Below are positions 7,671-15,862 of a stretch of DNA of 64,000 nt, one piece after another. The stretch comes from Burkholderia sp. L27(2015) (GTDB lineage: Bacteria > Pseudomonadota > Gammaproteobacteria > Burkholderiales > Burkholderiaceae), in NCBI RefSeq assembly GCF_009765705.1, contig NZ_LMUX01000016.1:184837-248836 (forward strand), given 5' to 3'. The translations under genes were made by a program, and so were the position numbers. The notes under the pieces are model-generated. The model saw nothing but the letters and a program-made list of their open reading frames with translations, did no database searches and was not told the origin of the DNA. How positions within the stretch are numbered: position 1 is the first letter of the stretch; every line of letters starts with the position of its first letter.

Positions 7671-8522
7671 ATGAAAACGACCAAGCCGCCGGTGGCACGG
7701 CGCAATAGCCGCATTGAAGAGATGCAGGCACCTGCTGCCGCTGCGGATTTCGCAGAGGTCGCTACGACCGTGAGTGCGGCCGCGAGCGCTGTGGGTGCCA
7801 ACGCGGTAGTGCCCGAGCCGCCAAGTTGGACGGCGGCCAAACGCGTCTTGCCCACCAAGCGTGCCAACAACGCGACCGACGCGGCATACGAAATCCTGCG
7901 CCAGAAGATCATGGACAGTGAGCTGGCGCCGGGTTCCCAATTGCTGGAGCAGGAGATCGCGCTGCTGCTCGGACTGAGCCGTACGCCGATACGCGAGGCC
8001 TTGATACGTTTGCAGCTCGAAGGACTGGTGCAGGTGATTCCGCGTCACGGCATACGGATCGTGCCGACGTCGATTTCCGACATCAAGGAGATCTACGAAG
8101 TGCTGATCAGCCTTGAACCGACGGCCGCATCGCTGATTGCAAGCGCCCAGCCGCCGGTCGACGTCGCGCCGCTCGAATCCGCCTGCAATGACATGACCGA
8201 GGCGCTCGAACGAGGCGACATGCAAGCGTGGGCATTGGCCGATGAAGCATTTCATTTGCAACTGGTCGTGCTCAGCGGCAACAAGCGCTTGAGCGATATC
8301 GTGATGACGTGCTGGGATCAGGTGCATCGGGTCCGCCAATTCACGCAACGGCTACGCCCACATCCGCAGCCTCGCGAGTCTATCGCGGAGCACCGCGCGA
8401 TCATCGAGGCAATTCGCGGCGGCGACGCCAAATTGGCCGCCGATCTGTATCGCCGCCACCGCGAACGCGGCTGGCGCGACCAGACCAGCGTGTTGAAGCA
8501 ATACCGGATCCACCAAGCCTGA
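7671..8522 (+). CDS. GntR-family regulator, FadR/FCD type
   Basis: A 283-residue regulator. After an unusual Ala/Val-rich N-terminal extension of about 65 residues comes the winged helix (AYEILRQKIMDSELAPG, then LSRTPIREALIRL and VIPRHGIRIV). An all-helical FCD effector domain (about 140-270) follows, with a metal/ligand pattern including DEAFHLQLV and EHRAIIEAI. FCD regulators typically sense carboxylates or acyl-CoA-derived metabolites. It lies directly downstream of the dyad array and upstream of the CoA-transferase and transporter genes. The N-terminal extension is unlike most family members and resembles other Ala-rich tails in this window; a later start is possible but no better start with a Shine-Dalgarno was seen. 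Confidence 0.87.
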   Translation: MKTTKPPVARRNSRIEEMQAPAAAADFAEVATTVSAAASAVGANAVVPEPPSWTAAKRVLPTKRANNATDAAYEILRQKIMDSELAPGSQLLEQEIALLLGLSRTPIREALIRLQLEGLVQVIPRHGIRIVPTSISDIKEIYEVLISLEPTAASLIASAQPPVDVAPLESACNDMTEALERGDMQAWALADEAFHLQLVVLSGNKRLSDIVMTCWDQVHRVRQFTQRLRPHPQPRESIAEHRAIIEAIRGGDAKLAADLYRRHRERGWRDQTSVLKQYRIHQA

Positions 8523-8590
8523 GGGAGAGTCTGGGGTCTGTGCCTGGGGGCGTACGTAGGGTTGGGGGGCAGGGGCCACGCTTAGGGCCC

Positions 8591-8617
8591 GCGTTTAGTC
8601 CGCCGCGTTTAGTCCGC
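8591..8617. repeat. Short tandem duplication downstream of gntR 2
   Basis: GCGTTTAGTCCGCC (8591-8604) is followed directly by GCGTTTAGTCCGC (8605-8617) and then by two more diverged units to about 8642. It is an intergenic slippage-type repeat. Confidence 0.75.
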
Positions 8618-8688
8618 GTTTGAGCTCGCGCTCAGGCCCGCGTATACCCACCCTCGAAAAGGTTAGACAACGCTCTTTTCTACGTATA

Positions 8689-8708
8689 CATTAAATCATC
8701 GATTAATG
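8689..8708. promoter_or_regulatory. Inverted repeat ahead of the CoA-transferase gene
   Basis: CATTAA (8689-8694) and TTAATG (8703-8708) form a perfect dyad around 8 nt. An upstream ATG (8706) lies inside it, which supports the later start at 8733 for the gene and makes this a candidate GntR operator or promoter element. Confidence 0.4.
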
Positions 8709-8732
8709 AACGTCGAACAGGAGCTTGTCCCC

Positions 8733-10001
8733 ATGACCTCCGAGCAGATCGAATCCGAGCAAGCATCGCATGTCCGCTTGCCCCTCGAAGGCGTACGGGT
8801 GATCGATATCGCGTCCTTTCTTGCGGCGCCGATCGGCGCCATGTTCATGGCGGATTTCGGCGCCGAGGTCATCAAGGTCGAGCGACCCGGCACGGGCGAT
8901 GAATCGCGGTTCTGGGGCAACAACAAGAACGGCATAGGTTTGTACGCCAAGGTTCTCAACCGCAACAAGAAATCCGTCACAGCCGATCTGCGTACGCCGT
9001 TGGGTGCCGAGATCCTCAAGCGGCTGGTCAAGGACGCCGACGTGCTGGTGGAGAACTTCCGTCCGGGTACGCTGGAGCGTTGGGGCTTAGGCTGGGATGT
9101 CCTCTGCGCCATCAATCCACGGCTGGTGATGCTGCGCATTACGGGTTTCGGTCAAACCGGCCCGAACGCCGCGAGGCCCGGTTTCGGAACGCTGGCCGAA
9201 GCCTACAGCGGCTTCGCCCACATCAACGGCAATGCGGGCCAGCCGCCGATCCTGCCCGCGTTCGGGTTGGCGGATTCTACCGCGGGGCTGATGGGTGCGT
9301 TTCTCGCGATGGTCGCGCTCAAGGGGCGCGACGTTAACGGCGGCAAAGGTCAATTCATCGATCTCGCCTTGTACGAACCGCTGTTTATGCTGCTCGGCCC
9401 GCAAGCGATCGATTTTGATCAACTCGGACTGGTCCAGGAGCGTAACGGCAGCCTGCACTCCTTCACCGCGCCGCGCAATTGCTATTGCACCAAAGACGGC
9501 AAATATGTCGCGATCGCGGGTGCCTCGCAGTCGACCTTCGAGCGCATGTGCGTGGCGCTCGAAGTGCCCGATATACCGAACGATCCACGCTTTCGCGACA
9601 ATCGGCTGCGCATGAAGAACAATCGCGAACTCGATCCGGCGCTCGGCGCGGCCGCGGCGCGCTTTACGCTGGACGAGCTGATGGAGCGCTTCATCGCGTG
9701 TGAAGCGGCCGCGGCGCCGGTCAACACGATAGCCCAGGTGTTCGAGGATCCACATTTCGCCGCGCGAGAAAATCTCGTGTCGATCTTCGACGAAGAAATC
9801 GGCGCTTCGCTGCGCTTTCAGAATATCGTCGGCAAGCTTTCAGCGACCCCGGGCCGCGTACGCCATACCGCGCAAAAATTGGGCGCCAGCAATCGCGCGA
9901 TTTTGATCGATGAGTTGGGATTTACGGAAGAGCAGTTGGAAGCCGGCGAAGCACGCAGTGAAGCACGTAGCGAAACCCGCGGCAAAAATCTAGCTATTTA
10001 G
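8733..10001 (+). CDS. CaiB/BaiF family (class III) CoA-transferase
   Basis: A 422-residue enzyme that would move CoA between carboxylic acids through an aspartyl-CoA thioester. The large domain is evident from VRVIDIASFLAAPIGAMFMADFGAEVIKVERPG, and NRNKKSVTADLRTPLG and VLVENFRPGTLERWGLG follow. The catalytic Asp is in FGLADSTAGL, about residue 181. I preferred ATG 8733, which has AGGAG 9 nt upstream, over ATG 8706. The C-terminus carries a repeat (EARSEARSET) that looks like a recent tandem duplication. Within this island it is the likely activation step that feeds the lyase-like enzyme. Substrate unknown; succinyl-CoA is the usual donor in the family. Confidence 0.9.
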   Translation: MTSEQIESEQASHVRLPLEGVRVIDIASFLAAPIGAMFMADFGAEVIKVERPGTGDESRFWGNNKNGIGLYAKVLNRNKKSVTADLRTPLGAEILKRLVKDADVLVENFRPGTLERWGLGWDVLCAINPRLVMLRITGFGQTGPNAARPGFGTLAEAYSGFAHINGNAGQPPILPAFGLADSTAGLMGAFLAMVALKGRDVNGGKGQFIDLALYEPLFMLLGPQAIDFDQLGLVQERNGSLHSFTAPRNCYCTKDGKYVAIAGASQSTFERMCVALEVPDIPNDPRFRDNRLRMKNNRELDPALGAAAARFTLDELMERFIACEAAAAPVNTIAQVFEDPHFAARENLVSIFDEEIGASLRFQNIVGKLSATPGRVRHTAQKLGASNRAILIDELGFTEEQLEAGEARSEARSETRGKNLAI

Positions 10002-10121
10002 CCTAGGCGGCGTATGCCGTGCGTGGGTGTAGGATCTGTATTGACGAGTTGCGACCATAACGTGACCGTAGGAGTGTGTAGGCCAACTTCGCTAACGATA
10101 AAAAAATCAGGAGACCGCACC

Positions 10122-11099
10122 ATGAAAGCATTTCGTGCTGTAGCACGCATCGCCGGCGTCGCCGCCATTTCGGCCGCTGCCTCGTTGGCTCAGGCCAGCT
10201 CGCTAACCGTTACGCACTGGGCCGATGGCATGTACGGCGTGCCGTTCGCGGTGGCGTACGAGAAGGGCTATTTCAAGGAGGCCGGCATCGATGTGACTGG
10301 GTTCATTACTTCGGAAGGCGGCGGCACCACGGTGCGCAATGCGATGGCATCCGAAATACCCTATGGCGAAGTGGCGTTGCCCGCGGCAATTGCCGCGTCT
10401 CAGCAAGGCGTGCCGCTAACCATTGTGCATGGCGGCGTGCTGAGCCTGGCCGATCTGGTGTGGGTCGAACTCAAGGATTCGGATATCAACGGTATCGCCC
10501 AGATGAAGGGTAAGAAGCTGGGCTATAGCAGCCCGAAGTCCACCACCGACATGGTCTCCACGATAGGTCTGTCGAACGCGGGGCTGCTCGGCCAGGTTGA
10601 ACGCAAGCCGGTGGGCTCGTCAAGCGGTGCAATGACTGCGCTGCAGCAGCATGCGGTCGACGCGGCGTACATGACGGAGCCCTCGTATAGCGAGAAAAAA
10701 GCAGCGCTGAAGATCGCCTTTCGCGCCGTCGATATCGTGCCCAAGGAGACCCAGACGGTCGGCGTGGTGCGCACCGATTACCTCAAGCAACACCCCGATG
10801 TGATCCGCGGCATCATCAATGCGCGCCGCAAAGGTGTCGAATTCATCAAGGCGCATCCCGATGAAGCGGGAAAAATTCTCGCTAAGGAATACAAAATGGA
10901 CCCAGCGGTTGCGACCGCTGCGATCAAGAATGTCCTGGCGAGCGACCCCAACTATTGGAGCACCGGTGGGTTCGACTATAACGGCATGAACGAACTGCTC
11001 AAGGGTCTGGTGTTGGTCAAGGCAATCGAGCCGGGCCCGTTCGACTGGTCGAAGATCGTCGACGACTCGCTGCTGCCGGCGAGCGAACGCTCCAAATAA
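10122..11099 (+). CDS. NitT/TauT-type ABC transporter substrate-binding protein
   Basis: A 325-residue periplasmic protein. The N-terminus MKAFRAVARIAG...ASLAQASS is a Sec signal peptide with a likely cleavage after ALAQA-like residues near 25. The mature part starts with a SsuA/TauA/NMT1-like lobe (YGVPFAVAYEKGYFKEAGIDV) and an SEGGGTTVRNA ligand-loop pattern. AGGAG precedes the ATG by 8 nt. It is the first gene of a four-gene importer. Family members bind sulfonates, nitrate, pyrimidine precursors or aromatic acids. The neighbourhood favours a carboxylate, but the ligand cannot be read from the sequence. Confidence 0.88.
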   Translation: MKAFRAVARIAGVAAISAAASLAQASSLTVTHWADGMYGVPFAVAYEKGYFKEAGIDVTGFITSEGGGTTVRNAMASEIPYGEVALPAAIAASQQGVPLTIVHGGVLSLADLVWVELKDSDINGIAQMKGKKLGYSSPKSTTDMVSTIGLSNAGLLGQVERKPVGSSSGAMTALQQHAVDAAYMTEPSYSEKKAALKIAFRAVDIVPKETQTVGVVRTDYLKQHPDVIRGIINARRKGVEFIKAHPDEAGKILAKEYKMDPAVATAAIKNVLASDPNYWSTGGFDYNGMNELLKGLVLVKAIEPGPFDWSKIVDDSLLPASERSK

Positions 11100-11110
11100 G
11101 GAGAAGGGTG

Positions 11111-11974
11111 ATGGGCCCATTACGCAAACCCGGTACACCGCTGTCGGTGGTGTCGGCCAATCCGACTTCACCAGCGGGGCCGCAGATTCACGCAACGCTG
11201 ACCGACGTGACGCGCATTTACGCGGGCAGTAAAGGCCGGCCGCCGTTTCATGCGTTGGGTCCGGTCAGCCTGAACTTGCGTGCCGGTGAATTTTTTTCGG
11301 TAGTCGGGCCTTCGGGATGCGGCAAATCGACCTTGCTCGATGTGATGGCCGGGCTTAATCCGGCCAGCAGCGGCAGCGTGATCTTTGAAGGCGCGCCGGT
11401 GCACGCCAAGGTGCCCGACGGTGTGGCGGTGGTGTTCCAGGAGGACGCTACCTTTCCCTGGCTGACGGTGTATGACAACGCCGCATTCGGGGCACGTCGC
11501 GCGGGGCTGCCCGAGCCGGAGATTCGTGAACGGGTCGAGCATGCTCTGGCGTTTATGGGCCTGAAGGCGTTTACGCAGGCGTACCCGGCACAGCTCTCGG
11601 GCGGCATGCGTCAGCGCGTGTGCATCGCGCGTGCGATGGTGGTGCGCCCGCGCCTGATGCTGCTCGACGAGCCGTTCGGAGCGCTGGATCAGCAAACGCG
11701 CCTGCTGATGGGCGACGAGATGCTCAAGCTATGGCGTGACACGGGCGCCACCGTGATGTTGATCACCCACTCGATCGACGAAGCCGTGCTGCTGTCGGAT
11801 CGCATCGGTGTGATGTCGGCCTGCCCGGGGCGCTTTATCGAAACGATAGAGACCAACTGGCCGCGCGAGCGCGACAGCAATACCGCACTCGATGCGCGCT
11901 TTGGCGAGCTGACGGCGCGCGTCTGGGGCCTGTTGCGTGGCGAGGCCATGAAAGCGCTCGGGAGCCAGACATGA
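11111..11974 (+). CDS. NitT/TauT-type ABC transporter ATP-binding protein
   Basis: A 287-residue ATPase. Walker A is GPSGCGKSTLLD, the Q-loop is VVFQEDATFPWLTVYDN, the ABC signature is LSGGMRQRVCIARAMV, Walker B is LMLLDEPFGALDQQTR and the H-loop is LITHSIDEAVLLSDRI. The DEPFGALDxxTR form is typical of the SsuB/TauB/NrtD group. ATG 11111 follows AAGGAG by 7 nt; a GTG immediately upstream (11108) is less favoured. It overlaps the next gene by 4 nt (ATGA), which indicates translational coupling. Confidence 0.93.
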   Translation: MGPLRKPGTPLSVVSANPTSPAGPQIHATLTDVTRIYAGSKGRPPFHALGPVSLNLRAGEFFSVVGPSGCGKSTLLDVMAGLNPASSGSVIFEGAPVHAKVPDGVAVVFQEDATFPWLTVYDNAAFGARRAGLPEPEIRERVEHALAFMGLKAFTQAYPAQLSGGMRQRVCIARAMVVRPRLMLLDEPFGALDQQTRLLMGDEMLKLWRDTGATVMLITHSIDEAVLLSDRIGVMSACPGRFIETIETNWPRERDSNTALDARFGELTARVWGLLRGEAMKALGSQT

Positions 11975-12729
11975 ACCTTGCCGCGCGCTGGCGCGTCGCG
12001 CTTGTGGTCGCATTTGTCCTCACGCTGGAACTGGCGAGCCGACTCGCGTGGATCGACCCGGTCTCGTTCATCCCGCCCTCGCGCATGGTCGTGGGCGCGT
12101 GGCAACTGCTGCGCTCGGGCGACTACACCGATGACATCCTGCTTACGCTGAGCAGTGCCGCACTCGCGGTGGTGTTGGCGGTGGTCGCCGGGTTCGCTTT
12201 TGGCGTGGCGCTATATAAACTGCCGCGCGTACGTCGGGTGCTGGATCCCTTGCTGATGTCGTACTACGCCGTGCCGATCTTCGTGATCTATCCGATCTTG
12301 ATCGTGTTGATGGGGCTGAACCGTTGGCCGTTGATCGCGTTGGGCGTGCTGTTCGCCGTCGTGGCGATGGCGGTCAACACCTTGAATGGCCTGGAGCGCG
12401 TGCCGCGCGTCATGTTGCGCACGGCACGGGCATTGCGCATGAGCCCGCTCGCCGAGATTCGCTTGATCACCTTGCCGGCCAGCCTGCCTTTTGTGTTCAC
12501 GGGCATCAAGCTCTCGGTGGTGTATGCCTTTATTGCGATCGTTGCCGGAGAATTCGTGTTGTCGGGTTCGGGCTTTGGCTACCGGATCGCGTTCGCCTAT
12601 AACAACTTCGACAATCCGAGCATGTATGGCTTGATGCTGTTGCTGCTGCTGTTTGTCGGCACGCTCAATATGCTGTTGCATATGGCCGAGGCTCGACTCT
12701 ATCGGCGTATGAGCCGGGCGGCGACATGA
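11971..12729 (+). CDS. NitT/TauT-type ABC transporter permease 1
   Basis: A 252-residue inner-membrane permease with about six hydrophobic segments. The BPD-transport EAA-type loop is visible in ALRMSPLAEIRLITLPASLPFVFTGI. SsuC/TauC-like elements include FIPPSRMVVGAWQLL at the start and YYAVPIFVIYPILIVLMGLNRWP. It overlaps both neighbours by 4 nt. Most importers of this class use one permease gene as a homodimer; here a second, different permease follows, so the channel is probably a heterodimer. Confidence 0.9.
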   Translation: MNLAARWRVALVVAFVLTLELASRLAWIDPVSFIPPSRMVVGAWQLLRSGDYTDDILLTLSSAALAVVLAVVAGFAFGVALYKLPRVRRVLDPLLMSYYAVPIFVIYPILIVLMGLNRWPLIALGVLFAVVAMAVNTLNGLERVPRVMLRTARALRMSPLAEIRLITLPASLPFVFTGIKLSVVYAFIAIVAGEFVLSGSGFGYRIAFAYNNFDNPSMYGLMLLLLLFVGTLNMLLHMAEARLYRRMSRAAT

Positions 12730-13511
12730 GCACCGTCACCTCGACTACGGCGCGCGAACTCGGTACGCCGCGCGCGTCGCGCTCCTGGAGCGATGCCGTG
12801 ATTCTGGTGCTGGCGTTGCTGGTGCTGTGGCAACTGTGCAGCTGGCTGGCCGGCCCGGAGATTTTGCCTACGCCCTGGCGCACCGCGGTGAAGGCGTTGA
12901 AGATCGTGCGTGACGAAGATTTCCCGCAAAGCCTGGAAGCGACGGGCATTGCATTCATCGCGGCCCTCGTCATCTCCGCAATCGGCGGCGTCTCGCTCGG
13001 CCTGGTGCTTGGTGCGCGCCGGCTCGCGGGCGACGTGATGGAGCCGCTGTTGATGGCGTTTTACGCGCTGCCCAAGATCACGCTGTATCCCGTGGTGTTG
13101 CTGATGTTCGGGCTCGGACTCTCGGCCAAGATCACCTTTGGCGTCATCCACGGGATTATTCCGATCACCGTCTTCACCATGGGCGCCGTGCGCAACATGC
13201 CTATCGTCTATGCACGCACCGCCTTGGCGTACCGGCTCACGCCACTCGATTTCGCGCGCTATGTGATGTTGCCGGCGGCGATTCCGGAGGTGGTGGCGGG
13301 CCTGCGCATCGGCTTTTCGCTGACCTTGCTCGGTACGCTGATCGGCGAGATGTTCGCCTCGCAAAGCGGCATCGGCCACATGCTGATGATCGCGATGGCC
13401 CGCAACGATACCGAGACCATCATGGCGCTCGCGCTCATGCTGTTCCTGTTCGCCACGGGGGTTAATTTACTGTTGCTGCGCTGGCATCACCGGCTTGCAA
13501 AAACGGGCTGA
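12726..13511 (+). CDS. NitT/TauT-type ABC transporter permease 2
   Basis: A 261-residue permease with six hydrophobic segments and the cytoplasmic loop ALAYRLTPLDFARYVMLPAAIPEVVAGLRIGFS. It is related to permease 1 but clearly not a recent duplicate (compare FYALPKITLYPVVLLMFGLGLSAK). Start ATG overlaps the stop of permease 1 (ATGA). The stop codon at 13509-13511 overlaps the start of a 13-bp tandem repeat array. It forms the importer with the three preceding genes. Confidence 0.9.
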   Translation: MSTVTSTTARELGTPRASRSWSDAVILVLALLVLWQLCSWLAGPEILPTPWRTAVKALKIVRDEDFPQSLEATGIAFIAALVISAIGGVSLGLVLGARRLAGDVMEPLLMAFYALPKITLYPVVLLMFGLGLSAKITFGVIHGIIPITVFTMGAVRNMPIVYARTALAYRLTPLDFARYVMLPAAIPEVVAGLRIGFSLTLLGTLIGEMFASQSGIGHMLMIAMARNDTETIMALALMLFLFATGVNLLLLRWHHRLAKTG

Positions 13512-13574
13512 CTGAGGTGGCTGACTGAGTGGGCCGACTGAGTGGGCCGACTGAGTGGGCCGATTCTGTGGGCC
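13510..13574. repeat. Five 13-bp tandem repeats at the end of permease 2
   Basis: Unit GACTGAGTGGGCC. Copies: 13510-13522 (variant), 13523-13535, 13536-13548 and 13549-13561 (identical), 13562-13574 (variant). The first copy overlaps the TGA stop of the permease gene. The array lies in the 126-nt gap before leuC-like 2. Confidence 0.92.
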
Positions 13575-13637
13575 GACGCGGGGACTATCCTCGGGCTGAC
13601 CTCAGGCCGGTGAGCTGTCAACTTGCATGGAGACATC

Positions 13638-15116
13638 ATGGCTGCTGTTCGAAATCCTGTCGCGCCTGTGCCAGGCGTACATAGTTCAATGGCCTATTCG
13701 GGCCCACGCACGCTGTTCGAAAAACTCTGGGAGCCGCACACGATCGCGCAACTGCCAGGCAAGGTCGACCTGCTGCAAGTAGATCGGCATCTGATGCATG
13801 AGCTGACCGGTGTCGAGGCCGTGCGCGTTCTGGAGCGGCGCGGTTTGCCGGTGCGCAATCCGGATCTGACTTTCGCTACGCTCGATCACGTGATCTCGAC
13901 CGAACCCGGTCGTACCGCCGGCGACGAGCCCTGGAGCAGCGAGATGGTCGACGCGATGCGCGCCCAGATGGGACGCCTGGGCATCCCCATATTCGATATC
14001 GGCGATGGGCGTCAGGGCATCGTGCACGTGATCGGCCCCGAGTTGGGACTCTCTTTGCCGGGGACGCTGATTGTCTGCGGCGACAGCCACACTTGTACGC
14101 ACGGTGCGTTCGGCGCGCTGGCTTGGGGTATAGGCTCAAGCGAACTCGTGCACGTGCTGGGCACCCAGACGATCCGCCAAGTGCGGCCCAAGACAATGCG
14201 GGTGCGCTTCGAAGGGGCTGTGCCTCCCGGCGTCACCGCCAAGGACATGATCCTGTACTTGATCGGCCAGTTGGGGGCGGCTGCCGGTACCGGTTATGCG
14301 GTCGAATACGCCGGCCCGGCCGTCGAGGCGCTCTCGATGGAAGGGCGGATGACCTTATGCAATTTGACCATCGAGCTGGGCGCCAAATTCGGCCTGGTAG
14401 CGCCCGACGACACGACCTTCGCGTATTTGCGCGGGCGCGAGTACGCGCCGCAGGGCGCGGCATTCGATGCGGCGGTAGCGCAATGGCGTACGCTCTACAG
14501 CGACGCCGGCGCGAATTTCGACCGCGACGTGCAGATCGATGCGGCAGCCATTTCGCCTCAGGTGACGTGGGGCACCAGCCCGGAGCATGTGATTGCGCTG
14601 GATGCCGCCGTGCCGGACCCTGCCCGTGAACCCGATCTCGCGCGACGTGTGGCGCTGCAGACCGCGCTCGAATACATGGACGTGCACGCTGGGCAGCGGC
14701 TAGGTGAGCTTGATGTCGACCGGGTGTTCATCGGTTCGTGCACCAACAGCCGAATCGAAGACCTGCGCGCCGCGGCCGAAGTGGTCAACGGCTTGCACGT
14801 GGCGCAGGGCGTGAGAGCCTGGGTCGTGCCGGGCTCGTTGAGCGTGGCGCGGCAAGCGGCCGAGGAGGGCCTGGATCAGATATTTCGGGCCGCGGGGTTC
14901 GAATGGCGCGAGCCGGGCTGTTCGATGTGCGTGGGCGCCAATGGCGATGTGGTTGGTCCCGGCGAGCGCTGCGTCTCGACGTCGAACCGCAATTTTGCCG
15001 GCCGCCAGGGACCGGGCGCCCGGACGCATTTGGCCAGCCCGGCCGTCGCCGCCGCCAGCGCGTTGGCCGGTCACATTGCAGCGCCTTGCGTGCGCGGCGC
15101 GCGAGGTGTCGCATGA
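13638..15116 (+). CDS. 3-isopropylmalate dehydratase-like large subunit (copy 2, divergent LeuC)
   Basis: A 492-residue [4Fe-4S] hydro-lyase subunit. The start is ATG 13638 with GGAG 5 nt upstream; an in-frame TTG at 13623 is less likely. Cluster motifs are GSCTNSRIEDLRAAAEV and EPGCSMC. The loop after the last Cys reads VGANGDVVGPGERCVSTSNRNFAGRQG, closer to true LeuC than copy 1 but with ANGD where LeuC has AMNPD. It overlaps the leuD-like partner by 4 nt. Copies 1 and 2 are clearly diverged, so they may act on different isomers or successive intermediates (inference). Confidence 0.87.
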   Translation: MAAVRNPVAPVPGVHSSMAYSGPRTLFEKLWEPHTIAQLPGKVDLLQVDRHLMHELTGVEAVRVLERRGLPVRNPDLTFATLDHVISTEPGRTAGDEPWSSEMVDAMRAQMGRLGIPIFDIGDGRQGIVHVIGPELGLSLPGTLIVCGDSHTCTHGAFGALAWGIGSSELVHVLGTQTIRQVRPKTMRVRFEGAVPPGVTAKDMILYLIGQLGAAAGTGYAVEYAGPAVEALSMEGRMTLCNLTIELGAKFGLVAPDDTTFAYLRGREYAPQGAAFDAAVAQWRTLYSDAGANFDRDVQIDAAAISPQVTWGTSPEHVIALDAAVPDPAREPDLARRVALQTALEYMDVHAGQRLGELDVDRVFIGSCTNSRIEDLRAAAEVVNGLHVAQGVRAWVVPGSLSVARQAAEEGLDQIFRAAGFEWREPGCSMCVGANGDVVGPGERCVSTSNRNFAGRQGPGARTHLASPAVAAASALAGHIAAPCVRGARGVA

Positions 15117-15739
15117 AACCGTTCACGATATGCCGCGGCCCCGCGGCCCCGCTGCTGCGCAACAACGTCGATACCGACCTGATCATCCGGATCGAACGCA
15201 TATCGCAATTGCGACGCGGCCAATTTGCGACATGGACATTCGAAACCTTGCGCTATTTGGGCGAGGGACCGCAGAGTGGCGAGCGAGCCGATTTCATCCT
15301 CAACCAGCCGGCGTTTCGGCAGGCATGCATCCTCCTTGCGGGCGACAACTTCGGCTGCGGTAGCTCGCGCGAAATGGCGGTATGGGCGCTCGAGGAATTC
15401 GGCTTGCGTTGCGTGATCGCGCCGAGTTTTGGCGATATCTTCCGCAGCAATTGTCTGCAGAACGGACTGCTGCCGGTTGTTCTGCCGGCGCCGGCGATCG
15501 CTGCGCTTGCAGCAGTGGCGAGTGACGGCACGCCGCTCGAAGTGGATTTGACAGAACTGGAAGTGCGCGCGCCGGGGCTGGCGCCGATGCGATTCGAATT
15601 CGATTCGGTGCAACAGACCGCGTTGCTCGAAGGGCTGGATGAAATCGATCAGACGCTGCTGTTGATGAACGAGATCGAGGCGTTTCAGCGCACGGACCGG
15701 CAACAACGAAAGTGGATTTATGGGCAACCGCGCGGCTAA
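15113..15739 (+). CDS. 3-isopropylmalate dehydratase-like small subunit (copy 2, divergent LeuD)
   Basis: A 208-residue swivel subunit paired with the preceding gene through an ATGA overlap. Motifs are NNVDTDLIIRIERISQL (family: DTDQIIP) and NFGCGSSREMAVWALEEFGLRCVIAPSFGDIF. The conserved LeuD sequence SREHAPWAL is altered to SREMAVWAL, so the His is Met, and the DTDQIIP motif reads DTDLIIR. These changes sit around the substrate-recognition region and argue for a substrate other than isopropylmalate. A true biosynthetic leuCD should exist elsewhere in the genome. Confidence 0.85.
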   Translation: MKPFTICRGPAAPLLRNNVDTDLIIRIERISQLRRGQFATWTFETLRYLGEGPQSGERADFILNQPAFRQACILLAGDNFGCGSSREMAVWALEEFGLRCVIAPSFGDIFRSNCLQNGLLPVVLPAPAIAALAAVASDGTPLEVDLTELEVRAPGLAPMRFEFDSVQQTALLEGLDEIDQTLLLMNEIEAFQRTDRQQRKWIYGQPRG

Positions 15740-15835
15740 CAGCGCGGCCAAGATCACGACGCGCCCCCCTCGGCGGGGTAGGGACGTGGCCTAGGGTGAC
15801 TGGACTAGGTTACGAGACCAGGTCTGGGGGCTAGG

Positions 15836-15861
15836 TCAAGGCGCTAAGTCAAGGCGCTAAG
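15836..15861. repeat. 13-bp direct duplication at the lysR 3' end
   Basis: TCAAGGCGCTAAG occurs twice in tandem (15836-15848 and 15849-15861), ending 1 nt before the lysR stop codon on the minus strand. Related GCTAGG/GACTAGG fragments fill 15790-15835. Confidence 0.8.
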
Positions 15862-15862
15862 G

